DNA of 64,000 bases from Cryptomeria japonica (Eukaryota; Streptophyta; Pinopsida; Cupressales; Cupressaceae). The stretch lies in assembly GCF_030272615.1 (NCBI RefSeq), contig NC_081409.1, positions 875,819,594 through 875,883,593 of the forward strand. The letters are read 5' to 3'. This document shows positions 1-10,626 of the stretch, one piece after another. Both the position numbers and the translations under genes were made by a program. A model generated the notes under the pieces. The model was not told the DNA's origin, did not search any database, and worked only from the letters and a program-made list of their open reading frames with translations. Every line of letters starts with the position of its first letter. Position 1 is the first letter of the stretch.

Positions 1-388
1 TTCAAACTCAACCCTTGATCAACTCTTTCAATCTTGACCATCCATTGCCCTATTTTTGCTATAAATAGAGCTCTCATTCCTCCATTTTCATCAATCCAAG
101 TTTGTAGTATCACACTTATGCTCAAATACATTCAAGCTTTCATATATCATTTTTATGCTCATCGTTTAGCCTCTCTTTTCAATAGGAATTAGTCTAAATA
201 TGCATGTTTAGAATATTTTCTTTATCATTTAGCTCAATCATAGACTAATATAGTATGTTAGGATAGTATTGTTTACTAATCTTGTCATCTTATAGTTAGT
301 TTATGGCATTTCTAGAATCATGCATAGCTTAGGATGCATCTCATATTAAAACCAACAAAAGCATCCCTCGTTCTTGCATTTGCCATCC
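1..388 (+). repeat. LTR fragment with TATA box, truncated at window start
   Basis: A TATA box (TATAAATAG) lies at 60-68, followed by a pyrimidine-rich leader with no open frame. The stretch just upstream, mentioning a CCATCCATTG word before the TATA box, resembles the promoter part of the antisense solo LTR at 42,636-44,003, which carries the same words in reverse complement. I therefore read this as the U3/R part of a related LTR on the plus strand. Its 5' end is outside the window and its 3' end is not defined; it may run only to about 350. No PBS could be placed. Confidence 0.4.
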
Positions 389-602
389 CTAAACCATTTT
401 GCTCAGTGATCTGAGAGCAAAAACATTGGTTTGAGGGACCATGTAAGATAGAGAACCATGGGACCAACCTTGGGAGGCTGAGTTATACTTCATGACTCCA
501 TAGCTTGCACCAAAAAGTCCTGTGAGTGTGTGAGCAAGGCTCCATATAGCTCCATTTTTCACATATTGAGTTCTATCGACCTGCTTTTCTCGCATACAAT
601 TA

Positions 603-1215
603 TTATGACCATTTAACTGCAATATTTATAATTAAATTTAGATGACTATATTTAAATGATAAAGTACCTGGAATAATCATTGCCAACATTATGTGCTCCC
701 TCTTTATTGACATCCATGGAGGAATGGTATTGTTGATAACAAAAACAGGCCACACTGAGTAAACAGATCTCATCTCTCCAAATGGATTGACACCGTCCAC
801 TGCCAATGAAAGCCTGAGATTACGAGGTTCTTCTTTAAAGTGTGGCCACTTTTCCTCTATGTCCATAAATGTTGAACCATCCGCAGGCATTCGAATAATG
901 TCATCTTGAATTCTATTGCGTGCATGGTAATCCATAAATTGTGCCAAGCTAGTGCACTTGAATAATCATTGCATACGTGGAATAATAAGAATATAGCAAA
1001 GAAACTTGCAAGGAATCCTTTTTGTTATTTGATCTGTTCGATATCTACTGATATAACATTCAGGGCATTCAGTTCGAAATTCATGTTGTTTGTGATATAT
1101 AATATGATCATTAGGACAAGCATCTATTGCTTGATACTCCATTCCAATATCTTTCATAACGGCAGATAATTCTCAGTATGAGCGAGGTAGAATATTTGAT
1201 GGTGGTAACAAAAAC
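603..1215 (-). pseudogene. CACTA (En/Spm) TNP2-type transposase, central part
   Basis: Read on the minus strand, this stretch carries the conserved block of plant CACTA transposases (Transposase_21/TNP2 family): LPPSNILP, then IGMEYQAIDACPNDHIIYH, a CPEC zinc-like pair, LAQFMDYHARNR, and LSLAVDGVNPFGEMRS followed by the PPWMSIKREHIMLAMI motif. The enzyme cuts and joins DNA at the terminal inverted repeats of CACTA elements. The copy is broken: an in-frame TGA near 967 and another near 1,172 replace probable arginines (CGA to TGA). Homology stops at 670 exactly at a CCAG/GT junction that looks like an intron donor, and the downstream exons are not found. A likely acceptor (TTGTAG) lies near 1,230. 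No CACTA terminal repeats were found. Confidence 0.8.
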
Positions 1216-1276
1216 TCACCTATCAATCTACAACAACAAAATATAATTTGTTATAATAAAGAATATTAATGGTACA

Positions 1277-1990
1277 TCATGATTCACAGTTTATTATGAC
1301 ATATATGACATGCCTTAACATACGTGACATTGTTATGTTGGATAAACCATTCATAACCTTCAAGTTCACCAACAATAATACAGCGGAGAGAAGAGTTGCC
1401 TGTGAGCCTTCATAAAGGGTCTCAAATGCCTTCTCAAGTAGAGGGACATCATGAACAACATCAAGGTCATCTTCATCATCATGATCAATTGCACGAGTAC
1501 TAAATGAGTCATGGATCAATGTATTTGTACCATCATCTTCAATTGTGTTTTCTGGCTCATGATCGTCATCTTCCATGGGATCATTATCTTCAGCTTTGAA
1601 ATTCACACCTCCATGTTCGTCCACTTCGAAAACCATATTCTCAGGGTTGTGTTGATCCATGCCATGTGCTCCGGGGTGCTCGACCTATATAAAATTGATA
1701 TACATAAATAAACCATGATCATGATCTCATCATCACGTGATTTATTATGTATATAAATTGTCAAAACGATATAATGAAAAAATTACCAATGGATGATAAT
1801 CATGTCCACCTTCAATGTGACCATGCAACCTACAATGTTTCTTCGTTGTTTTGATTAGAAGTCTTCTAGTCTTTAACCCCTTACAAATTTTGCACGGACA
1901 ATAACATTTTCCATCACCTTTTCTTTTCAAGTTAGACCACAATCTAGCAATTGTCTCTTTATTTTGTTGTTTGTTGATATTGTCTGACAT
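1277..1990 (-). pseudogene. CACTA transposase, N-terminal part
   Basis: This is the upstream portion of the same minus-strand transposase remnant. From 1990 downward it reads a short start, then CYCPCKICKG, RRLLIKTTKKHC and GHIEGGHDYHPLV, the zinc-ribbon-like N-terminus typical of TNP2 proteins. After a change of frame near 1,711-1,745 it continues with HPGAHGMDQHNPENM, an acidic linker, and PLLEKAFETLYEGSQ with LLVNLKVMNGLSN. These blocks occur in the order of the family, so introns or small indels separate them. It joins the catalytic block at 603-1215. The frame changes and missing 3' exons make it non-functional. Confidence 0.75.
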
Positions 1991-2042
1991 GGTCTTTCTT
2001 CACAGGCAAGAAAATATAAATTATTGTCTGACATGGTCTTTC
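1978..2042. repeat. Short direct repeat, 21 bp, two copies
   Basis: The 21-bp word beginning TATTGTCTGACATGG occurs at 1978-1998 and again at 2022-2042. The first copy lies at the start of the CACTA N-terminal frame. It looks like a local duplication or filler-DNA repair product rather than a functional site. Confidence 0.7.
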
Positions 2043-2044
2043 CC

Positions 2045-3460
2045 TTAGGAGCTGGCAGATCCTACTTCCATACTTTAATTCTATTTTCTCAAAGGACAAT
2101 CCTAAAAATTCATGCATTGCAAACAACTTTTTACACCTTTGTTGGTTGTGGTGGCGTCACAGAGAGTTTACATCAATAAATGAAGAACATGCCAATGCTT
2201 TTAATGCAACAGTAGAAGTCTATCTCTTATTCAATATCTCTAGTGAAACCCCCATGATCTTTTGTTGGAGTATAATTTGTTATATTCTAGAAAGGGTCTT
2301 GTCCTTTGTTGATGGGATATTCATCTACCTCAAGAAATAACTGTTCTTATCTCCAACAAGAAGTAGAACTAAATGAAGATCTAGCACCATGAAATTAATC
2401 CTCAAAAGGATTACTATAGTTAGCTTTGGTAGATAATGATCTGGGTAAAATACTAATGTGGCTTTACGAAACATTATGTACTAGCTTAGCATACTCTAAC
2501 AACTTTAGTGTGACATGCTACATCCAATTAAGTCTCCATCGGTATCTCTATTGTGTTTATGGATTGGGATTCAATGTACTCTTTTTATACACAGAATTTA
2601 CTTTCAACTGAGGAGGTTTGTATGTACTTGTCTTTCGATTGTATCCCTATTTCAAAAATGTCTTCTATCAACAAATCATTTGTTGTAAGTTTTACAAGTG
2701 GAAGCTTGAACATGCCTTCCATGCTAGCCTTGTCGATACGTTCAACACCATCTTGTGCAACAAATCTTTAGAACTCATTTTTTCCGAATTGAAGAGTGAG
2801 TAGTAGGGACAATCTAGGACACTTACAGAGGTTTTGCAAGAGAGATAAATAGACCTAAATATTATGGCTTAATAATGATCAATAGGTAAAAAGATAAGAA
2901 ACTCTCAATATCAAAATGACTTTCTCAATTGTCTTTACTAGAAACGGATAGATCTGCTAATAATGGCTTTATGACTGTATGTCAACTTTAGACTCAATCC
3001 AAGAAGAGCTATAACAAATATGCGATACCTAGATTTATGATCTCTATAATATAACAATCCCATAATTATGTTTCCACGCATCTATACCACAACACAAACA
3101 TCATGCTAGTGTTCAATCATAGCAATTGATATCCTAATTATAGAATGTGAAATATGCACATAACTATGAATAAAGATTAAGAAAAATAAAGAAAGATGCT
3201 TATTGCAAACATAAATGACTAATGGACAAGAATTGAATTCATTGTAGATAGTTTTGAATATCAAATTCACTTATTTGTGTGCTTTTAGTAACTCATGTAC
3301 TTGTGGCCAACCATTTATCTCTTTCATAAATTAAACACTTATTAATAACATTAAATGGTTGAGTAATTATGTTTTAGTTGAAATTAAAAATAATATATTT
3401 TATTTCAGGACAGCTCACACTATTCCCTATCATATTTTAGACTCTCGGTTTTGTTAGTAG
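2045..3460. other. Non-coding interval, nothing recognised
   Basis: About 1.4 kb of AT-rich sequence between the CACTA remnant and the PPR pseudogene. Short open frames of 60-70 codons occur on the plus strand between 2,146 and 2,803, but none shows a protein-family motif, biased codon use or good splice context. No LTR ends, RNA genes or tandem repeats were recognised. Confidence 0.5.
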
Positions 3461-3499
3461 TGGTTTGATGTCTTTGGAGCTGATCATTGCATTTCTTTA

Positions 3500-4192
3500 G
3501 TTACGTTTGCCAGCCTACTCCCAGCCTGTACCAAAATGGGAGCTTTGGAACACGCTATGGACATCCATCAAAGCATAAAAGATAGACGAATTTTGTCAGA
3601 TGTAGTTGCAACTGCACAAAATGGATTTGTTGAGAAGGCTTTAGAAACTTTCAAGCAAATGCAATCGGCAAGTGTAAAGCCAAATTCCATGACCATTGCT
3701 ACTATCCTCCTTGCTTGTGCCAAAATGGGAGATTTGGAACAGGGTATGGACATTCATCGAAGCATAAAGGATAGAGAAATTTTGTCAGATGTTGTAGTTG
3801 TAACTGCCTTGGTAGACATGTATGCAAAATGTGGAAGCATAGACAAGGCACGTGAACTATTTGATAGAATGCTTGAAAGAAATGTTGTCTCGTGGACTGC
3901 AACAATTGCTGGATATGCACAAAATGGATTTGTCGAAAAGGATTTAGACACTTTCAAGCAAATGAAATTGGAAGGCATAAAGCCAAATTCCACAACCTTT
4001 GCCAGCATCCTCCCTGCCTGTGCAAAAATGGGAGCTTTGGAACAAGGTATGGACATCCATCAAAGCATAATGGATAGAGGAATTTTGTTAGGTGTTGTAA
4101 TTGCAAATGCCCTGCTTGACATGAATGCAAAATGTGGAAACATGGACAAGGCCGTGAATTGTTTGATACGATGCCGCAAAGAGATGTGATCT
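3500..4192 (+). pseudogene. PPR (pentatricopeptide repeat) protein fragment, PLS type
   Basis: The frame shows successive PPR units with the typical plant words FASILPACAKMGALEQG, DVVVVTALVDMYAKCGS, ARELFDRMLERNVVSWTA and IAGYAQNGFVEKDLDTF. PPR proteins bind organellar RNA and act in mitochondrial or plastid RNA processing or editing. The copy is broken. Homology begins abruptly near 3,500 without a start or targeting peptide. The first unit has lost about 40 residues, so that SDVV runs directly into ATAQNGF. Near 4,150 a one-base deletion (GCC CGT to GCCGT) shifts the frame; the original frame continues as ELFDTMPQRDVIS for a few codons and then ends. No E or DYW domain is present. It is probably a dispersed duplicate of an expanded family. 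Confidence 0.85.
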
Positions 4193-4209
4193 CATGTGAA
4201 CAATCAACA

Positions 4210-4740
4210 CGCGTGTATATGGGAGGAAGAGATTACTAATACAAAATGGAACGCTCACCCCTCAATCACAGTTCTATGGTTTTACGAGATTAAACTAGGA
4301 TAATTAACCACCACATGTATATTTTTTACAACATGAAATTAAAAACTAGGGCAATTTGAATCTACCTCCTGCATGGGATTGCCTTCGACGCAGGTTTGAT
4401 GTTCTTAGGGCTTGAAGTTTCCACGGACGCCTACGCGGGATTGAAATTCACAAATGAATTCCCTGCCTCTTTTTTTATTTTGTAATGGTCGCTGTCGTCG
4501 GAATTACGACGAACTTGAGCACTTCTTTGAAAAAAAGAAAATTCTCATTGCTAATGCCTTCTTTGTCGAAACCAAATGGGTAATTTCCATCGAAATTACG
4601 ATGAATGCGGGCATTTTTTCAAAAATAAATCAAATTTGGCCACAATATACCTTCTCCGTCAGAAACCTCAGTCGAAAATCTAGTCCAAATGTATTAGTGC
4701 AAGACAACAAACTGAATTCAATGAGTGTCAATTTCCAACA
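4210..4740 (-). repeat. 3' LTR (partial) of a minus-strand LTR element
   Basis: The right edge at 4,740 is well marked. On the minus strand a polypurine tract (AAAGGGGGAGAT) is followed at once by TGTTGGAAATTGACAC, a normal LTR start. The LTR therefore extends to lower coordinates. Its outer end is unclear; the interval merges into the PPR pseudogene flank at about 4,200-4,270. No long open frame is present. It belongs with the internal sequence at 4,741-6,414. Confidence 0.45.
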
Positions 4741-4900
4741 ATCTCCCCCTTTGGCATTGATGGCAACACTCATGTGAAAAATGGATTCCCTACCGATATG
4801 CTCCCCCTGAGCAATCCACTCCATCTGATATCCTTCGCATGTGTTTCTCTGATATTTTTCACATATATGCATACTCCCCCTTTGACATTAATGCCAAAGA
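4741..4900 (-). other. Polypurine tract cluster (PPT) of the minus-strand element
   Basis: The plus strand shows CTCCCCCTTTGGCATTGATG at 4,742-4,761, then CTCCCCCTGAGC near 4,800 and CTCCCCCTTTGACATTAATG near 4,875. On the element's sense (minus) strand these are AAAGGGGGAG purine runs. The one adjoining the LTR is the likely plus-strand priming site for reverse transcription. The others are near copies 60-130 bp upstream. Confidence 0.6.
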
Positions 4901-4953
4901 TTGGTGAAAGAATTGAAAGAATAAAAGAAATGTACCGTTAGTTTCATTGGAGC

Positions 4954-6414
4954 TTAGTCATCTTCAAGATTTTCGGGGTATGCCTTTTGCAATAACTGAA
5001 GATATGTATCCCAGTCGGATTTGAAAGTATCAGAAATAGATGCAAGTCCACTTAGTAAGTGGGCAAGTGTTTCCTTCTCTTGGATATCTGCCGGTGTGGG
5101 TTTAGCTATCATGTCCATGCACTCTTTCTTATGAACACCCAATGAATCTAGTCTAGGACTTACCAATCCTCTTAGATATCTTGCTCTTCGCATAATTTTA
5201 TCTCTCTCCTTCTCAAAAGCAAAAATTTGGTTCTCTAAGGACAAAATTTGTCCATCAACAGATGTGGTTAGTGCAATCAATCCATCAAAAGAGTTATCAA
5301 TTTTATCCATCTTATCATATAACTCCTTCAATCTTCTTTCTACATTAGTCATAAGACTTTCTATGTTAAAACACACTCTATAGATATTTGTACATTGTTT
5401 TAAACAAACCTCAATAGGACTAAGTTTGTCCTCAATTTTCTTTTTCTCTATTTCTATAAGTTGATCAAAAGTTGTTCTTTTTGCTGCTATGAAATTATCC
5501 AAACCCTGTCGGTCTGCAATCTGCCTCAGAGATTGAAATTTGTTAGAGATATGCTCTGTTAAAGTCTTGAGCTTACCGGAAGGGCTTGCTCCATCTTCAA
5601 TTTGACAGTCAGGTAATAATATGTGCAACACTGTGACCGATTGATCAATTATTACTTTATATGTAGTACCTTCCTTCAATAATTTCTGAGTAGCCATCAT
5701 CATTAATTTAGTTGGACTCAACTTAGAGACTAATTTCTTCTCAACCCGAGAAGTGTCAATTGCCAAAACCTTTGCCAGGGAATCAGTTTTACCTATCGGT
5801 ATGGACTCGGTTGCTTTTACCTTGTCCATCTCAACCTCTTTTGCACCAGTGGCTTTGCCACTTGGTGCAGTGTCAGTTACTGCCAATGGAGTATTATCCA
5901 CAATATTTTCAATGTCTTGTACATTGCTTTGCCCAAAAATGATTTGTGTCAGTACAGACTGTACACTCTCCCTAGATGTCGGTTGTGTTTGAGTATCTAT
6001 AGTTACTATTGGTTGTGTCAAAATTGGAGTTGAACTGCCCAAAATACCTTTCCCTTTTGATTTGTCAAGAATGGTGGAAGTTGTTTCCCTTGCAAATTCT
6101 TCTTGAGATGTGAGAAAGTCTTGGTTTTTCTGAAAGAATTTGGTCCATCCCTTACTTGTCTCATTTATCACCTCATTTACTCTCCCCATCATAAGGCTTA
6201 TCTGTCGGGATTTACTACTGAAAACTGTCCTATTTGCAGTGACTATACATCTTTTCATTTCTTCATTATTTATAGCACCACACAATTCAAAAAGTGCTAC
6301 TTCCTTAATCTCCATATCCCTCTTGACAACGTCAAGTCTCCTAGCCTCAAGTTTATTATACAAGGATAAAGGTATCTCCTTCAAAATTTGTCTAAAAGCA
6401 TGGGGCCCAAGCAA
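4954..6414 (-). CDS. Unknown coiled-coil ORF carried by an LTR element
   Basis: An uninterrupted minus-strand frame of 486 codons ends 214 bp before the LTR at 4,740, so it occupies the 3' part of the element's internal region, where Copia RNase H would normally be. No RT, RNase H, integrase or protease motif is present. The N-terminal 100 residues are charged and helical. Residues about 130-230 are Ser/Thr/Gln-rich and low in complexity. Residues about 290-430 have heptad-like spacing suggesting coiled coil (EIEKKKIEDKLSPIEVC, VERRLKELYDKMDKI). The frame enters from beyond a stop just upstream of the ATG, so the start is probably a truncation point. Its layout recalls the C-terminal half of the second ORF at 17,653-20,567, which occupies the same place in another element. 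That relationship is inference. Function unknown. Confidence 0.6.
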   Translation of the reverse strand: MLGPHAFRQILKEIPLSLYNKLEARRLDVVKRDMEIKEVALFELCGAINNEEMKRCIVTANRTVFSSKSRQISLMMGRVNEVINETSKGWTKFFQKNQDFLTSQEEFARETTSTILDKSKGKGILGSSTPILTQPIVTIDTQTQPTSRESVQSVLTQIIFGQSNVQDIENIVDNTPLAVTDTAPSGKATGAKEVEMDKVKATESIPIGKTDSLAKVLAIDTSRVEKKLVSKLSPTKLMMMATQKLLKEGTTYKVIIDQSVTVLHILLPDCQIEDGASPSGKLKTLTEHISNKFQSLRQIADRQGLDNFIAAKRTTFDQLIEIEKKKIEDKLSPIEVCLKQCTNIYRVCFNIESLMTNVERRLKELYDKMDKIDNSFDGLIALTTSVDGQILSLENQIFAFEKERDKIMRRARYLRGLVSPRLDSLGVHKKECMDMIAKPTPADIQEKETLAHLLSGLASISDTFKSDWDTYLQLLQKAYPENLEDD

Positions 6415-6840
6415 TCAAGTGCGGATCCCTTCACCTTATGTCTTGAGTCACCAAGGGCCCCAAGGATGTTCCAAACATGATGATGGTTGGATTGAGCTGC
6501 AACTTTTTCTCTCCCCCCTTTATATAGCTCATCAAAAAAATATGCTTGAGGTCAAACCCCTGAGGTGATGAAATCCCCAAGCAAGCCTCATAATGCAAAA
6601 TAAAAAAGGAAAATTTTGAGTATTTATCTTGCACCCAAGGTCCCACATGAAGGCGAGGGGAGAAGATACATGCATACACCATTAAGGATAAACTCAGAGC
6701 ATGCAAGCACGTCAAACACAACAAAAAACGTTCATTAACCTTAAAAAATCCAAATGTGAGCTAATCTAGAAATCAAAGACACAATGTTGCATCCACAAAT
6801 ATGTCAATAGAATGTGTGAGGACAATTTTAGGTGTCTACA
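6415..6840 (-). repeat. LTR fragment, minus strand, with TATA box
   Basis: The minus strand starts at 6,840 with TGTAGACACCTAAAA, the same start word as the solo LTR at 56,606-57,912. It carries a strong TATA box (CTATATAAAGG) around 6,517-6,527. It appears to be the 5' portion of an LTR whose other end abuts the truncated coiled-coil ORF at about 6,414. No target-site duplication could be identified. Confidence 0.5.
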
Positions 6841-9800
6841 CCTATAAGGCTATAAACCTGAACTATGTTTGCTAGTGTTTTCTTGTATAAGAGTTCAACC
6901 TAGGATTTCTAAGAAGTTGGTTCTATTTGAGAAATCCTTTTTGTAACTATATTAATGAATTGATGCTTTGAGAAATTTATTTATGGGTTTCATGTTTTCA
7001 ATTCTAATTTGGAAAATACCATCGTGAATTCATTGTCGTTGAGTATTGCAAGATATTCTTAAGTTGGTTTACTTCAAGGGCATTATCTTTATATGGTAAT
7101 CTCGATACTATATGGGATTGATGTGTATTGTTGAAATTGATTTTATAAATGATGGCACATATATTGAATCTAAAGCAACTAGTGGTTGTTTCTTGTTTGA
7201 ATAATGTCTATAGTAAAAAAATTATAGCATTTTTCCATTATAATAAGTGTTCATTCTTGAAGATGGTCTATTTTTCAAGGAGAATGCTACTATAGTAGAA
7301 TATCATAGATAAAATATTATTTTTAAGAGTGGCATATGATTCTTGTGGGCACTTTCGATAGGAGCAAGATTGGAATAAATATTGTTGAATTGTGTTATGT
7401 AGTGAGTAGTTGACTTTGGTTGTAAGTTTATGTGACTAAAGGGAGCATGGAGTGAATGCTATTATTATTGTTCATATTGTCTTTGTTTATAGATTATATT
7501 GATAAAAATAGATAGCACTGATTAAAAATGCTTGTTATATTTGTGACCAATTTCCTTGGCAATACTATATATAGTTCTTTCCTTAGATCTACTTGGTTAA
7601 TGTAGGAGATAATTGATCTTCAATTCTTTGAAGATGATAAACATGATGGAGGTTGTATGGAAAGTGTTCAAGTTGGCTACTTGTGTTTAACCCCTTGGTC
7701 AAATTAGAAAGAACTCTAGATGTTTAATCTCTTAGATGTGGGTTCTTACATGTTGTAGATATATGGTTCTTTGTTATTCATAATGCATATCTTTTTTAAA
7801 ATATTTTCATTCATTTTGGATTAGTTTCAAGTTTTAAGGAAATCATTTTTTCATAGTGATTATGTGTGGTTTGATTGGTACATGCATGTCATTCCTTTAT
7901 GAATGTGTTTGTAGATTTTATGTTCAAACTTTTTATATTCTTAACTAAGATATGATTATATGTTGATAGTAGTTATAGATATAGAACCCTTTGGTATTTA
8001 AGATGGAGAATGGGGAATGATTGGTCGCAATTCAAGAAGAATATTTTTTTTTGTCTTGCATATTTTGTGCTCCTATATGTCTTAGATTGTGTATTAGTGT
8101 GTTGTCATAGAAACTCTATATCATCTTCAACCTGATATTTTTGGCACTAATCTGGTTACAGGGTTCAAATCCATTGGTTTCAAATAGATGATACTTAAGT
8201 TATTAAATATAATAGAAAATTTTTGGTATAATTTTTCTATTAGGAAATGTGGTACACTTACATCTTTTTCGTTGGAAAATCATAACAATCTTGTGATAGG
8301 CCATAAGTGGACCTATGGTAGACCCATAGTTATCCTATAGTGGATCTACAATGAAAATATAACAATCTTATATTGGACTTGTTTCATATGTTTTGGTTGG
8401 GAATCTTCTAAGAAAGCAATGAGAGTTTTAGGATGATATGTTTGTCTCTATGAATATGTAATAAGGTTGCTTATCGCAATACCTTATTTAGCTCTAAGCG
8501 ACTCTCAATGGGAGTGTTAGTAGTGATATGCATCTACCAGTTTCTAACATATGATCTTCTATGGTTGATTTTGGTGTTAAGAGAAGCTCTTTGTTCTTCC
8601 TATGTACAAGTAGTGGGGTTTTGACTACTATTTGATCTATCAATATAATAATGGTTTTTATGCCTTTTTAAAGGATCTAGATGTAGATAGCTTGTTGCCA
8701 TGAAGAGTTATGATTTGTCAATTTTAAATGGATGGGTAATAGCTGCAACAAGTTGTCTCATTTTTTGGGTAGATTTCTAGCATACTCAACTTTAAACATT
8801 TTTTATTAAATACACATTTTCAACTAAAAATATGTTTTAGCTAGATTCATGCAAATCAAGATAGATATAATAAATTACAACTTTTTGAAATTTTCAAAGA
8901 ACTTAATGATGCCTTCACCTCTACTTGTGTATATAAATATTTTTGAAAAATCCAAAATATGACATTTTCATAGATCATAATGTGTAGATTTCATATATGT
9001 AACTTTTATTTATTTAAATTATTATTATTATTTATTTTCACAATAAATAAGTCCTTGGCCACAAAAGTTGATGTTCATTCCATTCACCAAAAAAGTAATC
9101 AAACTTTATTCTTAAATCTTAAAAAAATCACTATACAAAAAAATCTGGTATAATTGATTTTTTTTTCTTTTTCATAAATAACTATCAAAATGTTGAAATT
9201 TTTTATACAATATTGCACATTTTTTAAACATTGAACTTTAAACAATTATTAAAATATTATAAAAATTAAATTTTTTGTGACTTCTGATAAAGCTCACATT
9301 ATGAATTTATTTTCAAAAGTTAATAATAATAATAATTAAAAAAGCAAGTTTACAAATAATTTGACTTCTTGCTATGTACAAATCAAAAAAAGGATTTAGC
9401 CCTCCATTTGCTCAAAGGAAAAACTATTTAACTAAATAAATAACATTTCGTTGTAAATATTCCAGCCTTCTCTATGTGTAGATACACAGACCTAATTTAT
9501 TTCTTCTCATCAATACATGTTAAGTTTATATCCAATTGTATGCTTACTCTCGATTTTTTTCAACCTCTTACACAGATTTAACTAACATACGTGTATGAAA
9601 ACATTTCATTAAAAAAAACACGAAAACAAAAACCGATCTCAAATTAAGTTACAAAATCTCAGCTTGATCAATAAAAAAAGTTACAAAATCTCAATGAAAC
9701 TAAAGATTTTCTATTTTATTATGCATGATATAGATAATACAGAGTTTTTTCCTTTCCCATTTTCCAATTTTCATTTCAAGAGATTACACTGAAACATACC

Positions 9801-10310
9801 ATCATCCTAATCTAATCATTTAAACAGCTCTTCAAAATCTTTTATGTTATCATATCTACAATATTTAGACAACGAAATAAAAATTTAATGGAGCTCAATT
9901 GAGATCTGCTAAATGCTCAGTAAGGTTCCAAACATCTCAAATGAGATATGTGTAAGCTATGAAAAGCAAACTTTCATATTTGTGACAGCCTGCTACAGTT
10001 TCAGTTACCATCTACGTAAAAGTTAAAAGTTAGGTAATGATTCTAAATCTGTATTCTGACCAGTGCCTGATATGCTGGCAAAAGAAACTATGGAGTATTA
10101 TCAGAGGATCTTATGATCTACTTTCGTTCACATCGTATACCCAACAACAACTCTCACAAGCTACGAGTCAAAATCATTGGGTCTCATTTTTTTCTTTCAT
10201 GGATTATACTAGAATACAAAAAATTCCTTCGGATGATGGTAGATTTTTGCTCTCTTTCTTCATATAAATAATTCTGCTAGTGAACATCATCCTTGTTATG
10301 ATTTTTCTTA
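6841..10310. other. Long AT-rich non-coding interval
   Basis: About 3.5 kb with no reading frame above 60 codons that shows a motif. It has long poly-A/T runs, especially 8,800-9,700. I saw no LTR ends, transposase blocks or RNA-gene boxes. It is probably old, unrecognisable repeat DNA or ordinary intergenic sequence. Confidence 0.5.
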
Positions 10311-10626
10311 ATATCTCCTTTACATATTTATTAATAAAATAACAATTGGGCGACCTGGGGTACACAATTTATCTTTAAAATGTCTAGTTCATGTGATACA
10401 AAATGAACTATACGGTCTTATAGTACACTCAACTAAATATTCATATACTTTCAGTTCAGCTCCAATTTAAGTTAAATTGCCAATTTCCCAAACTCATTTC
10501 ATGGTATAGTCTACTATGATATCTCCTTTTCGTATTTATTAATAAAATAAAAATTGGGCGACCTGGGATGCACAATTTATCTTATAAATGTCTAGTTCAT
10601 GTGATACAAAAGTGAACTACGCGGTG
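10311..10626. repeat. Direct repeat of about 105 bp, two copies
   Basis: Copy one (about 10,311-10,416) and copy two (about 10,519-10,626) share ATCTCCTTT, TATTTATTAATAAAATAA, ATTGGGCGACCTGGG, CACAATTTATCTT and TCTAGTTCATGTGATACAAA in the same order and spacing. They differ at roughly one position in ten. About 100 bp of unrelated sequence lies between them. They could be a small duplication or the arms of a tiny unrecognised element; no TG/CA ends or PBS were seen. Confidence 0.75.

Noticed and set aside
389-622. 77-codon minus-strand frame next to the CACTA remnant
   Set aside because: It follows a probable intron donor and shows no TNP2 or other motif; I could not link it to the transposase.
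2146-2803. Several 60-72 codon plus-strand frames
   Set aside because: No motif, no codon bias and overlapping frames on the same strand; likely chance.
8281-8352. Local repetition of TAGTGGACCTAT-like words
   Set aside because: Too short and imperfect to call a tandem repeat.
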